Positions 33,728 to 43,975 of a stretch of DNA of 64,000 nt are shown here, piece after piece (position 1 is the first letter of the stretch; every line of letters starts with the position of its first letter). Origin of the DNA: Hymenobacter convexus (GTDB taxonomy: Bacteria > Bacteroidota > Bacteroidia > Cytophagales > Hymenobacteraceae); the NCBI RefSeq assembly GCF_030580955.1, contig NZ_JAUQON010000003.1, forward strand, positions 496,001 through 560,000, given 5' to 3'. The notes beneath the pieces are model-generated. The model was not told the origin of the DNA. It did not search any database and worked only from the letters and a program-made list of their open reading frames with translations. The position numbers and the translations under genes are program-made.

Positions 33728-36700
33728 ATGAAAAAACATATAATCCTCTGGTTACTGCTCCTGCTTTCCGGCAGCGCCTGGGCTCAGCTGAGCATCAGGG
33801 AAAGCTTCGAGACAGTGAATGGCGACTACGGCTACACTAGTAGCTTCTCCAATACCCCAGCCACCCAAGTTTACTTCACCCGCACGACCAATCCGAAGAC
33901 GGGATTTGGAAACCCGGTTCAATCGCCGACGCCCGATGGCTCCTGGTTCTGGGCGGCGGAAGGGGTAAGGGATTTCAACCGCACCATACCCGCAGCAACG
34001 CTAACGCTCAACGGGATACCCAACGCGGGAAACTACAACAACATTAAGCTTAGTATTCTGGTCACGGACCCGCGCGGTAGTGGCGGCGGCGTCGCTACAT
34101 CGGACGAGCACATGCGTATTCAATACGCTTATACCTCGACGAACGCCGTTCCGGCAGCTTCCAGTTTTCAAACAGTCGGCGAATTTAGGGGTCTTAATGC
34201 TGCTAGTGTCAGCTCCTGGTATCAGTTCGTAGGCAGCACCCAAGGGCCTGCCCTAACCACAAGCCTCACCAATTTTGATTTTCCGATTCCGAGCGGCACG
34301 GGGTTTTTATTTGTCCGCGTAGAGGTTGACCAGAACCAGTCGGGCGCGGAGCTGGGATTTGACAACCTCCGGGTAACGGGTACGCAGGCTACCGCCAGCC
34401 AACCGACCCTAGCGACTACCAATACGGGTGACGTAGCCTACACCGAAGGGGCGGCGGCCACGGCCATCTTCAGCGCGCTGACGGCCAATAACCCTTCGGG
34501 CGCTACGCTGGACGGGGCAAAAGTTGTATTCATCAGTGGCCGCGTGGCGGCGCAGGATGAGCTGACGTACACGATTCCCAGCGGCAGCGGCATCACGTTC
34601 GATGCGGCCAACAGCACCAACGGCGCGCTGGCTTTTACCGGCTCTTCCTCGGAAACCAATTACCAGGACCTGCTGCTCTCGGTGAGATACCGCAACACCA
34701 CCTCTACGGCCGCCCGCGGCGGGACGCGCACCTTCGCGTTTACGGTCAGCAACAGCGGTAGCACCAGCGGGCAGCTTACCCGCAACGTAGTGGTGACGGC
34801 CATGCTCAATAACGCGGTAGGGCTGGCGGTGCCTTTCACCGTGGATTTCGAGACTGACGGCGAAGGCACGACCTATGGCTCCAACACGGCTACCTCTGGG
34901 ACGCAGGGCTTTGTGCGGCTGACCGGCGCCCCCGGCGCTACGTACGGCTCCAGCACCGTCTTCAGCCAGGTCCAGGGCAGCGGCTACTTTTACGGCAAAG
35001 GCACCAAGGAATTCTTCCTGCCCGCGTCGAGCGACGGGCTGCCCACGGCGGGCAACAACATCGCGACGCCGCTTGGCGGCGTACTGCAGTTGGCCCCGGT
35101 GAATACCACCGGCTTCACCAACCTGCACTTCAAGCTCAAGGCCGCCGCCACCTCCCCCAGTCCCTTTTCCACCGACGACTTTCTGCGCTTCTCCTACAAC
35201 CTGAACACCGGCGCGGGCTGGCAGGCCTTCCCTTCGGGCAACTTCACGGGCTTGAATAACGGGGGGCTGCGCCAGGACGGCAGCGCCTCCGGCCTGTTGC
35301 TGACCACCACCATGCAAGACGTGGACATCGCGCTGCCCGCCGCGGTGGCGGGTACCAACGTGAGCTTCCGGGTTGAAGTGGGCGACAACGGGGGCGAAGA
35401 AATTGCCTTCGACAACATCCAGATTACGGGCACGCCGCAAACCACGGTCAACTCCATTGTGCGGGCCAACGCCAACCCCACCAACGCCGCCACGGTAAAT
35501 TACACGGTAACCTTCGGCGCCCCGGTGACGGGCCTGACGGCTTCTAACTTCACGCTGACGACCACAGGTGTGAGCGGCGCTTCGGTGGGTACGCCGGTGG
35601 CCGGCGCAGGCAACACTTGGACCGTGCCGGTAAACACGGGCACGGGCAACGGTTCCCTGACCTTAAATCTGGCCAACGACACCAACCTCTCAGTCGATAT
35701 CACCACCACGCTCCCGTTTGCGGGCGAAACCTACACCTTCGACAAGACGGCCCCGACGACGACCATCTCCAGCTCGACGCCGGGGGTGAGCAACGGCGGT
35801 ACGACGGCCACTACGCCGATTGCCTTCGCGGTGACGTTCTCGGAAAGCGTGCTGAACTTCGTGCAGAGCGACGTACAGGTGGCGGGTGGCACCATCTCAG
35901 GATTCACGGGCTCGGGCTCGACCTACACCTTCAACGTAACGCCTATCGGAAGCGGCAGCACCGTGACGGTAAACGTAGCGGCCAACGTGGCCACCGACGC
36001 GGCCGGCAACGGCAACACGGCAGCCTCGCAGTTCAGCGTCACTTACCAGCAGCCGCTGGTGGCCACGGCGCAGAACGTGACGGTGAACCTGGCCGCCAAC
36101 GGCACGGCCACGCTCAACGCCAGCAGCGTCAACAACGGCAGCACCGGCCCGGGCACGCTCACCTACACCATCCAGAAAATTGCTTTTGGCTATATTCCGG
36201 AGAGTACTTCGCCGCTCACGCTGACGACGCCCAACGGCGCCAACTTCACCCAAATCCGCTTCGCCAGCTACGGTACGCCCAACAACAATATCAACGGCAA
36301 CTACAGCCTGGGCTCCTGCAACGCGGCCAACAGCCTAGCAGCTGCGCAGAACGCCTACGTGGGCCGCAGCAGCGGCAGCCTGTACGCCAGCAACACGGAT
36401 ACCCGCAACAACCCCATCCTCGGCGACCCCTGCGGGGGCACGCCCAAGTTCCTGGCCGTGCAGGCCGGCTACTCGGCCGACGCCGCCAGCCTGACCTACG
36501 ACTGCACCGAAGCCACCAAAACCCAGTACGTGCTGCTGACCGTGAGCAACGGCACCAGCACCAGCACCCAAGTGGCCCAGGTGACGGTGAACCCGCCGCC
36601 CGCCATTACGATTTCTGCCGTGAACCCCACCTCGGCCCAGCGCGGCGCCACCGTGGCGGTAACGGGCACTAACCTGAGCGGCGTGAACAGCGTGACGGTG

Positions 36701-39700
36701 AACGGCGCGACGGCAACCGTGAGCAGCTTGTCGGCCAACGGTTTCTCCTTCGTGGTGCCCACCGGGGCCACCTTCGGCGCTGGCAGCCTGGCGGTAGCAG
36801 CTCCCTGCTCGCAGACAGTGACCAGCGCCTTCACGGTGCAGGTGCCGCCGCTGACGGCCACCGTGAGCACGACCTCGGCCAGCCCGACCAGCACCTCGCC
36901 CCTTCCCTTCTCGGTGAACTTCTCGCAGAGCGTGGGCACCAGCTTCACGGCCTCGGACGTGACGGTGGCGGGCGGCACGCTGAACACCGCTAGCTTCGCG
37001 GGCAGCGGCCCCTACACCTTCACCGTGACGCCCAGCGGCACGGGCACCGTGACGGTGAGCCTGGCCGCGGGCGTGGCCCAGGACGCCAACAACACGCAGA
37101 ACTCGGCCAGCAACGCGGTGAGCGTGCAGTTCCAGGCGCCCACCATCACGTTGGGCCCGGCCTCGTTGCCCAACGGCACGCAGGGCACGGCCTACAGCCA
37201 GGCCATTACGGCCTCGGGCGGCACGGTGCCCTACGCCTACGCCGTCACGGCCGGCGCGCTGCCGGCGGGCCTGCTCCTGAACCTGAGCAACGGCACGGTT
37301 AGCGGCACGCCCACAACCAACGGCACGTTCAACTTCACCATCACGGCCACCGACGCCTCGACGGCTCCCGGCCCCTACAGCGGCGCGCGCAGCTACTCGC
37401 TCACCATCGCGCCCCCCCCGACCGTCACCGTCGTTTCGGTCACGCGCCTGGACCTTTCGCCCACGGCCACGGCCCAGGTGCGTTACCAAGTGGTGTTCTC
37501 GGGCAGCGTGAGCGGCGTCACCGTCAGCAACTTTTCGGTGAACACGCTGAGCTCCGGCGTGAGCGGGGCTTCGGTGAGCAGCACGAGCGGCTCGGGCACG
37601 ACCTACACCGTGACGGTGAACACCGGCACCGGCGACGGCACCCTGCTCCTGAACGTGGCCAACACCGCGGGCATTACGCCCACGGCGTCGAACGTGCCCT
37701 ACACGGCGGGCGAGCAGTACACCATCATCAAGAACTTCGCGGCCGCGCCCACGCTGCGCATTCAGGCGGCGGGCAGCGCCAGCGGCAACGGCGACGTGAC
37801 GGCCTTCGTGGACGTGGTGCAGGTGCTGCAAAGCGGCACGAGCACGGTGGTGCCCAACGGCTTGCAAAACGGCAGCTTTGAAACCAACAACGTCCCGGCT
37901 AACGGCTTCAAGAAAACGGCCGACGGCGTGGTGGCCGCGCCCTGGAGCTTCACCGGCACGGCCGGGGTGGCGCGCTACGGCAGCCCCTTCGACTCCCAAG
38001 TCCCGGGCCAGCCCCAGCCCCTGCCGCCCAACGGCGACGCGGTAGCCCTGATACAGAGCGCCGGCAACAACAACGCCAGCCTCTCGCAAAACCTGGCCGT
38101 GCCCACGGGCAGCTACCAGGTGAACTTCCAGACGGCCCAGCGCTACTACACCTCGGTCGACCAGCGGCTGAACGTGTTCGTCAACGACGGGATTAATGAC
38201 GTGTTCGTGGGCAGCATTCAGTCCGGTCAAACCCCGGCGTACGCACCCTTCACCTCGGCTACGTTCAACGTGTTTGCCCCGGTCCTGACGGCGACGGTGA
38301 GCGGGCCGGCCAGCCCGACCAGCACCTCGCCCCTTCCGTTCTCGGTGAGCTTCTCGCAAAGCGTGGGCACCAGCTTCACGGCCTCGGACGTGACGGTGTC
38401 GGGCGGCACGCTGACCGGCGGCAGCTTCAGCGGCAGCGGCGCCGGCCCCTACACCTTTACCGTGACGCCCAGCGGCACGGGCACCGTGACGGTGAGCCTG
38501 GCCGCGGGCGTGGCTAGCGACGCTAATAACACGAATAATACGGCCAGCAACGCAGTGAGCGTGCAGTACACGCAGCCGGTGACGGCGGCGCCGGTGATTA
38601 CCGCACCGGCCAACGGCAGCCTCACCAACCAGGCCGTGACCATCAGCGGCACGGCCCCGGCGGGCAGCACGGTGTTGCTTTACGTCGCGCAGGGGGGCAC
38701 GGCGGTCAGCGGGTCGCCTTTCAGCGTCGCGGCCCTGGCCAACGGTTCGTTCAGCTTCGGGCCGACGGCCTTGCCGGATGGCACGTTCACGGTGTACGCC
38801 ACGGCCCAAACCGCTGGCGCGCTGGTGAGCGCCAACTCGAACACCAACACCTTCACGGTAGACGCAACGCGCCCGACGGTGGTTCTTACCTCGTCGAGCG
38901 GAGCCAGCGGCAGCACCAACGTGGCGGCGCCCTTCTCGTTCACGGCCACCTTCTCTGAAGGCGTATCGGGCTTCGTATCGGGTGACCTATCGGTGACCAA
39001 CGGCACGGTAACGAGCGGCCCGACCGTGGTGACCGGCACCACACCCGCCAACTCGACCTATACCTTCACCGTGACGCCGAATACACCCGGCGTGGTGACG
39101 TCGGTATTTGTGTTCACCAACTCGGTCCAAGATGCGGCCAGCAACGGCAACACGGCCTCGAACACCTACTCGCTGACCTCGGCGCCGCCCGTGGTGACGG
39201 TAGCCCCGGCCAGCGGGACGCTGACCGGCGGTACGGTAGGCGTCGCCTACAGCCAGACTTTCACGGCCTCGGGCGCTACCGCTCCCTACTCGTTTGCCAT
39301 TACCGTTGGCGCTTTGCCCGCGGGCCTAACGCTGACGGCCGGCGGCACGTTGGCGGGTACGCCTACGGCAGGCGGCACGTTCAACTTCACGGTGCGCGCG
39401 ACGGATGCTTCGGCAACCCCAGGGCCATACAATGGCACACGTAGCTATACGCTGACCATTACAGCTCCCACTATCGTAATCGCCCCGACTACCCTGCCCA
39501 ACGGCACGGTGGCAGCAGCCTACAGCCAGACCCTGACGGCTTCGGGCGGCACGGCACCTTACAGCTATGCCCTCATCAGCGGCGCGCTGCCAGCGGGCCT
39601 GAGCCTGACGGGCAACACGATTTCGGGCACGCCCACGGCCAGCGGCACGTTCAACTTCACGGTGGCAGCAACCGACGCTTCTACCGGCACAGGGGCTCCT

Positions 39701-42700
39701 TACAGCGGCGCGCGCGCTTACACGTTGATTATTGGCAGCCAGCCGGTGACGGCGGCACCGGTTATCACTTCGCCGGCCAACAACAGCTTCACCAACCAGG
39801 CCGTGACCATCAGCGGCACGGCCCCGGCCAACAGCGCGGTGGTGGTCTACGTGAGCCAGAACGGCGGCGCATTGCAGTCCTTCCCGCTCACGGCCACGGC
39901 GGGCGGCACCTTCAGCACGAGCCCCTTGCCCCTCGCAAGTGCCACCTACCAGGCCTACGCTACGGCCCAAAACCCGGGCGAAGCGGTGAGCGCCAGCTCG
40001 AACACCAACACCTTCACGGTGGACCAGACGGCGCCGACGGTGACGCTGACCAGCACCAGCGGGGCCAGCGGCAGCACCAACGTGGCAACGCCCTTCGCCT
40101 TCACGGCCACCTTCTCGGAAGGCGTGACGGGCTTTGTGGCCGGTGACATTGCGGTAACCAACGGCTCGGTGACGAGCGGCCCGACCGTGGTGGCCGGCAC
40201 CACGCCCGCCAATTCGACCTACACCTTCAGCGTGACGCCGACCACGGCCGGCACGGTGACCACAGTGACCGTATCGGCCAACTCGGTGCAAGACGCCGCC
40301 AGCAACGGCAACACGGCCTCGGGCACCTACTCGCTGACCTCGCCGCCGCCCACCCTGACGGTGGCGCCAACCAACGGGACGCTGACCGGCGGCACGGTGG
40401 GCATGGCCTACAGCCAGACCTTCACGGCCACGGGGGGCAATGGCACCTACACCTACTCCCTGGCCAGCGGTACGCTGCCGGCGGGCCTGGTGCTGGCCGG
40501 CAACGGTACGCTGTCGGGCACGCCCACGGCGGGCGGCCCGTTCGCCTTCACGGTGCGCGCCACCGACACGAGTACGCCCACGGCCATCACCGGTACGCAG
40601 GCATACACGCTAACCATCGGGGCGCCGACCATCACCCTGACCCCGAACACGCTGCTCAACGGCACGCAGGGCACGGCGTATAGCCAGACCCTGACGGCTT
40701 CGGGCGGCACGGCACCTTACAGCTATGCCCTCATCAGCGGCGCGCTGCCGACGGGCCTGAGCCTGACGGGCAACACGATTTCGGGCATACCTTCAGCCAG
40801 CGGCACGTTCAACTTCACGGTGGCAGCAACCGACGCTTCCACCGGAGCAGGGGCTCCTTACAGCGGTTCGCGCGCTTACTCACTGACCATTGCCTCGCCG
40901 ACTTCGCTCACCTGGAACGGCAGCGCGAGCACCGATTGGTTCACGACTACTAACTGGACGCCCAACGTAGTGCCCACGGCGAACACCGATGCCATCATTC
41001 CGACCGCGCCCAGCGGCAACCGCTTCCCGGTTATCTCGTCGGGCACGGCCGATGTTCGCAACTTGAGCATCAGCTCCGGCGCCACGATAAGTCAGAGCAA
41101 CGGCACTCTGACCCTGGCGGCCGACCTGACCAACAACGGCACCTTCGCCGCCACGGGCGGCACGGTGGTGCTGGGCACGAGCGCGGCGGCCAACATCTTT
41201 GGCAGCAGCCCCACGCGCTTCTGGAACCTGACCACCACCGGCAACACCGTGACCATCGCCACCAGTGCCGGCGTCAGCATCCAGCGGGTGCTGACCAACG
41301 CTTCCACCTTCAACACCAACGGCAACCCGTTGCTGCTGGAGTCGAATGCCGCGGGTACGGCCCTGGTGGTGAACCCGAACTCCTCCGGCACCAGCGGTAC
41401 CAGCATCACGGTGCAGCGCTACATCAGCCCCGACCTGAACCCCGGCCTGGGCTACCGCCACCTGTCCTCGCCCACCGTGAGCCTGTCGAACACCACCGGC
41501 ACCATGTTCAGCGACCTGAGCACGGCCTCGTTTACGCCCGTGGTGAACCCGGCCTACAACACGTCGGCCACGCCGACGGCCGTGACGCCCTTCCCCACGG
41601 TGTACGGCTACGACCAGAGCCGCCTGGCTTCGGCCACCAACAATCTGTCGGCTTTCGACAAGGGCTGGGTTTCGCCCAACGCGCTGAGCGACCGTATGAC
41701 TTCGGGCACCGGCTATACGGTGAACGTGGGCGCCGGCGAAACGGTGAGCTTCAAGGGCGGCCTGGGTTTTGGCGCATTCACCAAGAGCCTGACGCGCAAC
41801 GCGGCCGGCTCAGCTAATAACGCCGACGCTGGTTGGCAACTGCTGGGCAACCCCTACCCCTCGCCGCTGGACTACTCGCTGGTGGCGGCGGCTGACCGGC
41901 CGAATCTGGATGCGGCCATCTACGTGTTCGAGAGCACCGCCCAGTACGTGGGCACCTACCGCGCTTACGTCAACGGCTTAGGCGGCAACCCCATCCTGCC
42001 CATGGGCCAGGGCTTCTTCGCGCGGGTGAGCTCCGGCCAGACCAGCGGCTCGCTCACTTTCCGCAATACCCAACGCGTGACGACCTACCAGAACCCCACG
42101 TACCACCGCGGCACCGCCGAAACGCGGCCGCTGGTGCAGCTCACGCTCAGCGGGGCGGCGGCCGGTGCAGCTACAGACGAGGCGTATGTGTACTTCGAAG
42201 CGGGTGCGACCGCCGGCGTGGATGCGCAGTACGACGCCGTGAAGCTGCCCAACACCACCGGCCTGAACCTGGCTTCGGTGGCCGTCGGCCAGCAGCTGGC
42301 CATCAACGGCCTGCCCACCGGCGGCGCTACGGCCGTGACGGTGCCGTTGTCCATCGGCCTGCCCACCACGGGCACCTACACGCTGCGCGCGGCGCAGGTG
42401 CTCAACTTTGGCAGCGGCGCTCAACCCTTCCTGCGCGACTTGCAGCTGGGCACGCTCACGGACTTGAGCGTGACGCCGACCTACACCTTCACCATGAACG
42501 CGGCCAATACCACGCCGCGCTTCGAGCTGGTGTTTGGGCCGGCGCAGGTGCTGGGCACGGCTTCGGCCGCGCTGGCGGCGCAGGTAGCCGTGTTCCCCAA
42601 CCCGGCCTCCAAGGCCGTGTTTGTGGAGCTGCCGGCGGCGCTGCGGCGCGTGGCCGTGACGGCCGCGCTGGTCGACGCCCTGGGCCGGGTGGTGTTGCAA

Positions 42701-42823
42701 CAGCAGCTCCCCGCCGGCCTCACCACCCACACCTTGCCGCTGACCGACGTGGCCACCGGCGTTTACTCTCTGCGCCTGCAAACGTCGGCCGGGGCAGTGG
42801 TCAAGAAGCTGGTTGTGGAATAA
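33728..42823 (+). CDS. Giant secreted Ig-repeat protein with T9SS type A sorting domain
   Basis: 3031 residues. Signal peptide MKKHIILWLLLLLSGSAWAQ. Residues about 25-570 form beta-rich modules (two segments ending GAELGFDNLRVTG and GEEIAFDNIQITG). Then Ig-like modules: Big_12-like 'SPTSTSPLPFSVxFSQSVGT' units near 1041-1138 and 1518-1618, and He_PIG-type units (GTAYSQxxTASGGT, LPAGLxL, GTFNFT) near 1138-1230, 1822-1915, 1915-2005, 2205-2298 and 2298-2388. About 2395-2560 is a beta-helix-like region starting LTWNGSASTDWFTTTNW. C-terminal VAVFPNPASKAVFVELP to GVYSLRLQTSAGAVVKKLVV is a T9SS type A signal, so it is exported and anchored at the surface or released. Adhesin or structural role inferred. 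A convergent terminator follows. Confidence 0.9.
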   Translation: MKKHIILWLLLLLSGSAWAQLSIRESFETVNGDYGYTSSFSNTPATQVYFTRTTNPKTGFGNPVQSPTPDGSWFWAAEGVRDFNRTIPAATLTLNGIPNAGNYNNIKLSILVTDPRGSGGGVATSDEHMRIQYAYTSTNAVPAASSFQTVGEFRGLNAASVSSWYQFVGSTQGPALTTSLTNFDFPIPSGTGFLFVRVEVDQNQSGAELGFDNLRVTGTQATASQPTLATTNTGDVAYTEGAAATAIFSALTANNPSGATLDGAKVVFISGRVAAQDELTYTIPSGSGITFDAANSTNGALAFTGSSSETNYQDLLLSVRYRNTTSTAARGGTRTFAFTVSNSGSTSGQLTRNVVVTAMLNNAVGLAVPFTVDFETDGEGTTYGSNTATSGTQGFVRLTGAPGATYGSSTVFSQVQGSGYFYGKGTKEFFLPASSDGLPTAGNNIATPLGGVLQLAPVNTTGFTNLHFKLKAAATSPSPFSTDDFLRFSYNLNTGAGWQAFPSGNFTGLNNGGLRQDGSASGLLLTTTMQDVDIALPAAVAGTNVSFRVEVGDNGGEEIAFDNIQITGTPQTTVNSIVRANANPTNAATVNYTVTFGAPVTGLTASNFTLTTTGVSGASVGTPVAGAGNTWTVPVNTGTGNGSLTLNLANDTNLSVDITTTLPFAGETYTFDKTAPTTTISSSTPGVSNGGTTATTPIAFAVTFSESVLNFVQSDVQVAGGTISGFTGSGSTYTFNVTPIGSGSTVTVNVAANVATDAAGNGNTAASQFSVTYQQPLVATAQNVTVNLAANGTATLNASSVNNGSTGPGTLTYTIQKIAFGYIPESTSPLTLTTPNGANFTQIRFASYGTPNNNINGNYSLGSCNAANSLAAAQNAYVGRSSGSLYASNTDTRNNPILGDPCGGTPKFLAVQAGYSADAASLTYDCTEATKTQYVLLTVSNGTSTSTQVAQVTVNPPPAITISAVNPTSAQRGATVAVTGTNLSGVNSVTVNGATATVSSLSANGFSFVVPTGATFGAGSLAVAAPCSQTVTSAFTVQVPPLTATVSTTSASPTSTSPLPFSVNFSQSVGTSFTASDVTVAGGTLNTASFAGSGPYTFTVTPSGTGTVTVSLAAGVAQDANNTQNSASNAVSVQFQAPTITLGPASLPNGTQGTAYSQAITASGGTVPYAYAVTAGALPAGLLLNLSNGTVSGTPTTNGTFNFTITATDASTAPGPYSGARSYSLTIAPPPTVTVVSVTRLDLSPTATAQVRYQVVFSGSVSGVTVSNFSVNTLSSGVSGASVSSTSGSGTTYTVTVNTGTGDGTLLLNVANTAGITPTASNVPYTAGEQYTIIKNFAAAPTLRIQAAGSASGNGDVTAFVDVVQVLQSGTSTVVPNGLQNGSFETNNVPANGFKKTADGVVAAPWSFTGTAGVARYGSPFDSQVPGQPQPLPPNGDAVALIQSAGNNNASLSQNLAVPTGSYQVNFQTAQRYYTSVDQRLNVFVNDGINDVFVGSIQSGQTPAYAPFTSATFNVFAPVLTATVSGPASPTSTSPLPFSVSFSQSVGTSFTASDVTVSGGTLTGGSFSGSGAGPYTFTVTPSGTGTVTVSLAAGVASDANNTNNTASNAVSVQYTQPVTAAPVITAPANGSLTNQAVTISGTAPAGSTVLLYVAQGGTAVSGSPFSVAALANGSFSFGPTALPDGTFTVYATAQTAGALVSANSNTNTFTVDATRPTVVLTSSSGASGSTNVAAPFSFTATFSEGVSGFVSGDLSVTNGTVTSGPTVVTGTTPANSTYTFTVTPNTPGVVTSVFVFTNSVQDAASNGNTASNTYSLTSAPPVVTVAPASGTLTGGTVGVAYSQTFTASGATAPYSFAITVGALPAGLTLTAGGTLAGTPTAGGTFNFTVRATDASATPGPYNGTRSYTLTITAPTIVIAPTTLPNGTVAAAYSQTLTASGGTAPYSYALISGALPAGLSLTGNTISGTPTASGTFNFTVAATDASTGTGAPYSGARAYTLIIGSQPVTAAPVITSPANNSFTNQAVTISGTAPANSAVVVYVSQNGGALQSFPLTATAGGTFSTSPLPLASATYQAYATAQNPGEAVSASSNTNTFTVDQTAPTVTLTSTSGASGSTNVATPFAFTATFSEGVTGFVAGDIAVTNGSVTSGPTVVAGTTPANSTYTFSVTPTTAGTVTTVTVSANSVQDAASNGNTASGTYSLTSPPPTLTVAPTNGTLTGGTVGMAYSQTFTATGGNGTYTYSLASGTLPAGLVLAGNGTLSGTPTAGGPFAFTVRATDTSTPTAITGTQAYTLTIGAPTITLTPNTLLNGTQGTAYSQTLTASGGTAPYSYALISGALPTGLSLTGNTISGIPSASGTFNFTVAATDASTGAGAPYSGSRAYSLTIASPTSLTWNGSASTDWFTTTNWTPNVVPTANTDAIIPTAPSGNRFPVISSGTADVRNLSISSGATISQSNGTLTLAADLTNNGTFAATGGTVVLGTSAAANIFGSSPTRFWNLTTTGNTVTIATSAGVSIQRVLTNASTFNTNGNPLLLESNAAGTALVVNPNSSGTSGTSITVQRYISPDLNPGLGYRHLSSPTVSLSNTTGTMFSDLSTASFTPVVNPAYNTSATPTAVTPFPTVYGYDQSRLASATNNLSAFDKGWVSPNALSDRMTSGTGYTVNVGAGETVSFKGGLGFGAFTKSLTRNAAGSANNADAGWQLLGNPYPSPLDYSLVAAADRPNLDAAIYVFESTAQYVGTYRAYVNGLGGNPILPMGQGFFARVSSGQTSGSLTFRNTQRVTTYQNPTYHRGTAETRPLVQLTLSGAAAGAATDEAYVYFEAGATAGVDAQYDAVKLPNTTGLNLASVAVGQQLAINGLPTGGATAVTVPLSIGLPTTGTYTLRAAQVLNFGSGAQPFLRDLQLGTLTDLSVTPTYTFTMNAANTTPRFELVFGPAQVLGTASAALAAQVAVFPNPASKAVFVELPAALRRVAVTAALVDALGRVVLQQQLPAGLTTHTLPLTDVATGVYSLRLQTSAGAVVKKLVVE
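39523..39720 (+). repeat. Near-identical DNA repeat within giant gene (pairs with 40682-40879)
   Basis: About 198 bases repeated 1159 bases downstream with roughly a dozen differences; long stretches such as TCGGGCGGCACGGCACCTTA are exact. Each encodes one He_PIG unit. A less similar pair is 36880-37140 against 38320-38570 (Big_12-like unit). Identity at silent sites points to recent duplication or conversion. Confidence 0.85.
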
Positions 42824-42824
42824 C

Positions 42825-42896
42825 AGCTTCGTTGCCCCATGAAAAAAACCCCGGCTGCCTAGCAGTTCGGGGCTTTTTTCATGGGGCAACGAAGCT
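42825..42896. terminator. Bidirectional terminator between convergent genes
   Basis: AGCTTCGTTGCCCCATGAAA pairs exactly with its inverted copy ending GAAGCT, with inner CCCCG/CGGGG pairing and A and T tracts on the two sides. It lies between the convergent ends of the giant gene and the gene at 42968-43717, so it can serve both strands. Confidence 0.92.
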
Positions 42897-42967
42897 ATCT
42901 GGCCGACAATCCTTAACGCCTGCCATTTCCTTCAATTTCGGCAACTCGAACCGCCTTTTTCCGACGC

Positions 42968-43717
42968 TCACTCGCCGGTTTCGGCGGCGTGTTTCATCCG
43001 CAAGGCGTACGCCAGGCTCACCGGCGCAGCTGAAAAGCCCAGAATCTGGGCCTCCTGAGCGACGGTGGTGGGAAAGCCCGCCCGACGGCGCAACTCGTTG
43101 GCGCGGCGCATATCGGCCACCGGCCAGAGAAAGCGCACCACGTCGAGTTGGCCGGTGGCTTTGTTGATGATGAGGCAATCGACCACCTGCGTGCCGTAGC
43201 GCTGCGCCTGACCAGCCTGCATCAGTTGAGTGTCCACCGCTTGCGCGTAGTACTGGTAGGATAGCTCGCCCGCTACGGCCGCCGCGCGCAGCTGCGGCAG
43301 GAAGCGCGTGGTTTGGCCGGTGCGTTGCAGCACCCGCCAGGCTATTTCGCTGGCCGGCCGGCCTACCAGTGACGTCCCAGGGTAGCCGTAGCGCCGGATA
43401 ACGGCGGCCACGAAGCGCAGGTCGGTGCTATCGGGTGGCATTTCCCAGCTTGTCGGTCCCGTGGAGCCGGCCCGCGCGTAGCCGGCCAAAGCACCAGTGG
43501 GCAGGCGGACGGGCTTCAGGAGCGAGTCGGCTTCGGCTCGCTCAAAGGCAGCGTCGTTGCGCTGCTCGTGCCGCCGGTAGGCCTGGTCCAGGCTATCGAG
43601 CTGCTGCCGCAGCCGCACGTTGAGCTTTACTTTTTGGCCGACGTTAAGCTTTGCTTTTTGGGCGAGTGCCGGCAGGGCCAACAGCGCCAGGGGTAACACG
43701 AGTAGCTTCAGGTTCAT
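42968..43717 (-). CDS. DUF6624-like secreted protein
   Basis: 249 residues from ATG 43717 (NLKLLVLPLALLALPALAQ, a signal peptide); an ATG four codons earlier is less apt. A charged helical part (RLRQQLDSLDQAYRRHEQRN) is followed by DLRFVAAVIRRYGYPGTSLV, GRPASEIAWRVLQRTGQTTR, FLPQLRAAAVAGELSYQYYA and a repeated RYGTQVVDC. The 'RYGYPGxSLVGxxAS..AW.VLQ' pattern is like DUF6624 proteins, whose function is unknown. Monocistronic, convergent with the giant T9SS gene. Confidence 0.65.
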   Translation of the reverse strand: MNLKLLVLPLALLALPALAQKAKLNVGQKVKLNVRLRQQLDSLDQAYRRHEQRNDAAFERAEADSLLKPVRLPTGALAGYARAGSTGPTSWEMPPDSTDLRFVAAVIRRYGYPGTSLVGRPASEIAWRVLQRTGQTTRFLPQLRAAAVAGELSYQYYAQAVDTQLMQAGQAQRYGTQVVDCLIINKATGQLDVVRFLWPVADMRRANELRRRAGFPTTVAQEAQILGFSAAPVSLAYALRMKHAAETGE

Positions 43718-43924
43718 GATGGATGGCAAGATAACGCGACAGGCCTCCCCTTTTCATTATCAACTTAAATAGCTTCTAAGCATACTTAGCCAAAGAAACC
43801 GTCAGACAGGTCGATTTCAGCGCAGCGAGATGGGCAGGAACTCGTTTACATTTTCCCACTGCCATCAACCGTGGTTGAAGTCGGATTGCTTGGCGGCCCC
43901 AACCAAGGCTGGCCATTAAACAAA

Positions 43925-43956
43925 AAAAGAGCCGCCCCAAATGGAGCGGCTCTTTT
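43925..43956 (-). terminator. Intrinsic terminator of the T9SS fibronectin-type gene
   Basis: On the minus strand GAAAAGAGCCGC pairs with GCGGCTCTTTTT across a 10-base loop (11-base exact arms) followed by T residues. It is 20 bases past the stop codon at 43976. Confidence 0.9.
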
Positions 43957-43975
43957 CATGGAAAGTACCTGGAAG

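Noticed and set aside
36840..40890. Insertion sequences or long mobile repeats
   Set aside because: The repeats encode Ig-type modules in frame within one surface protein; no transposase or terminal inverted repeats.
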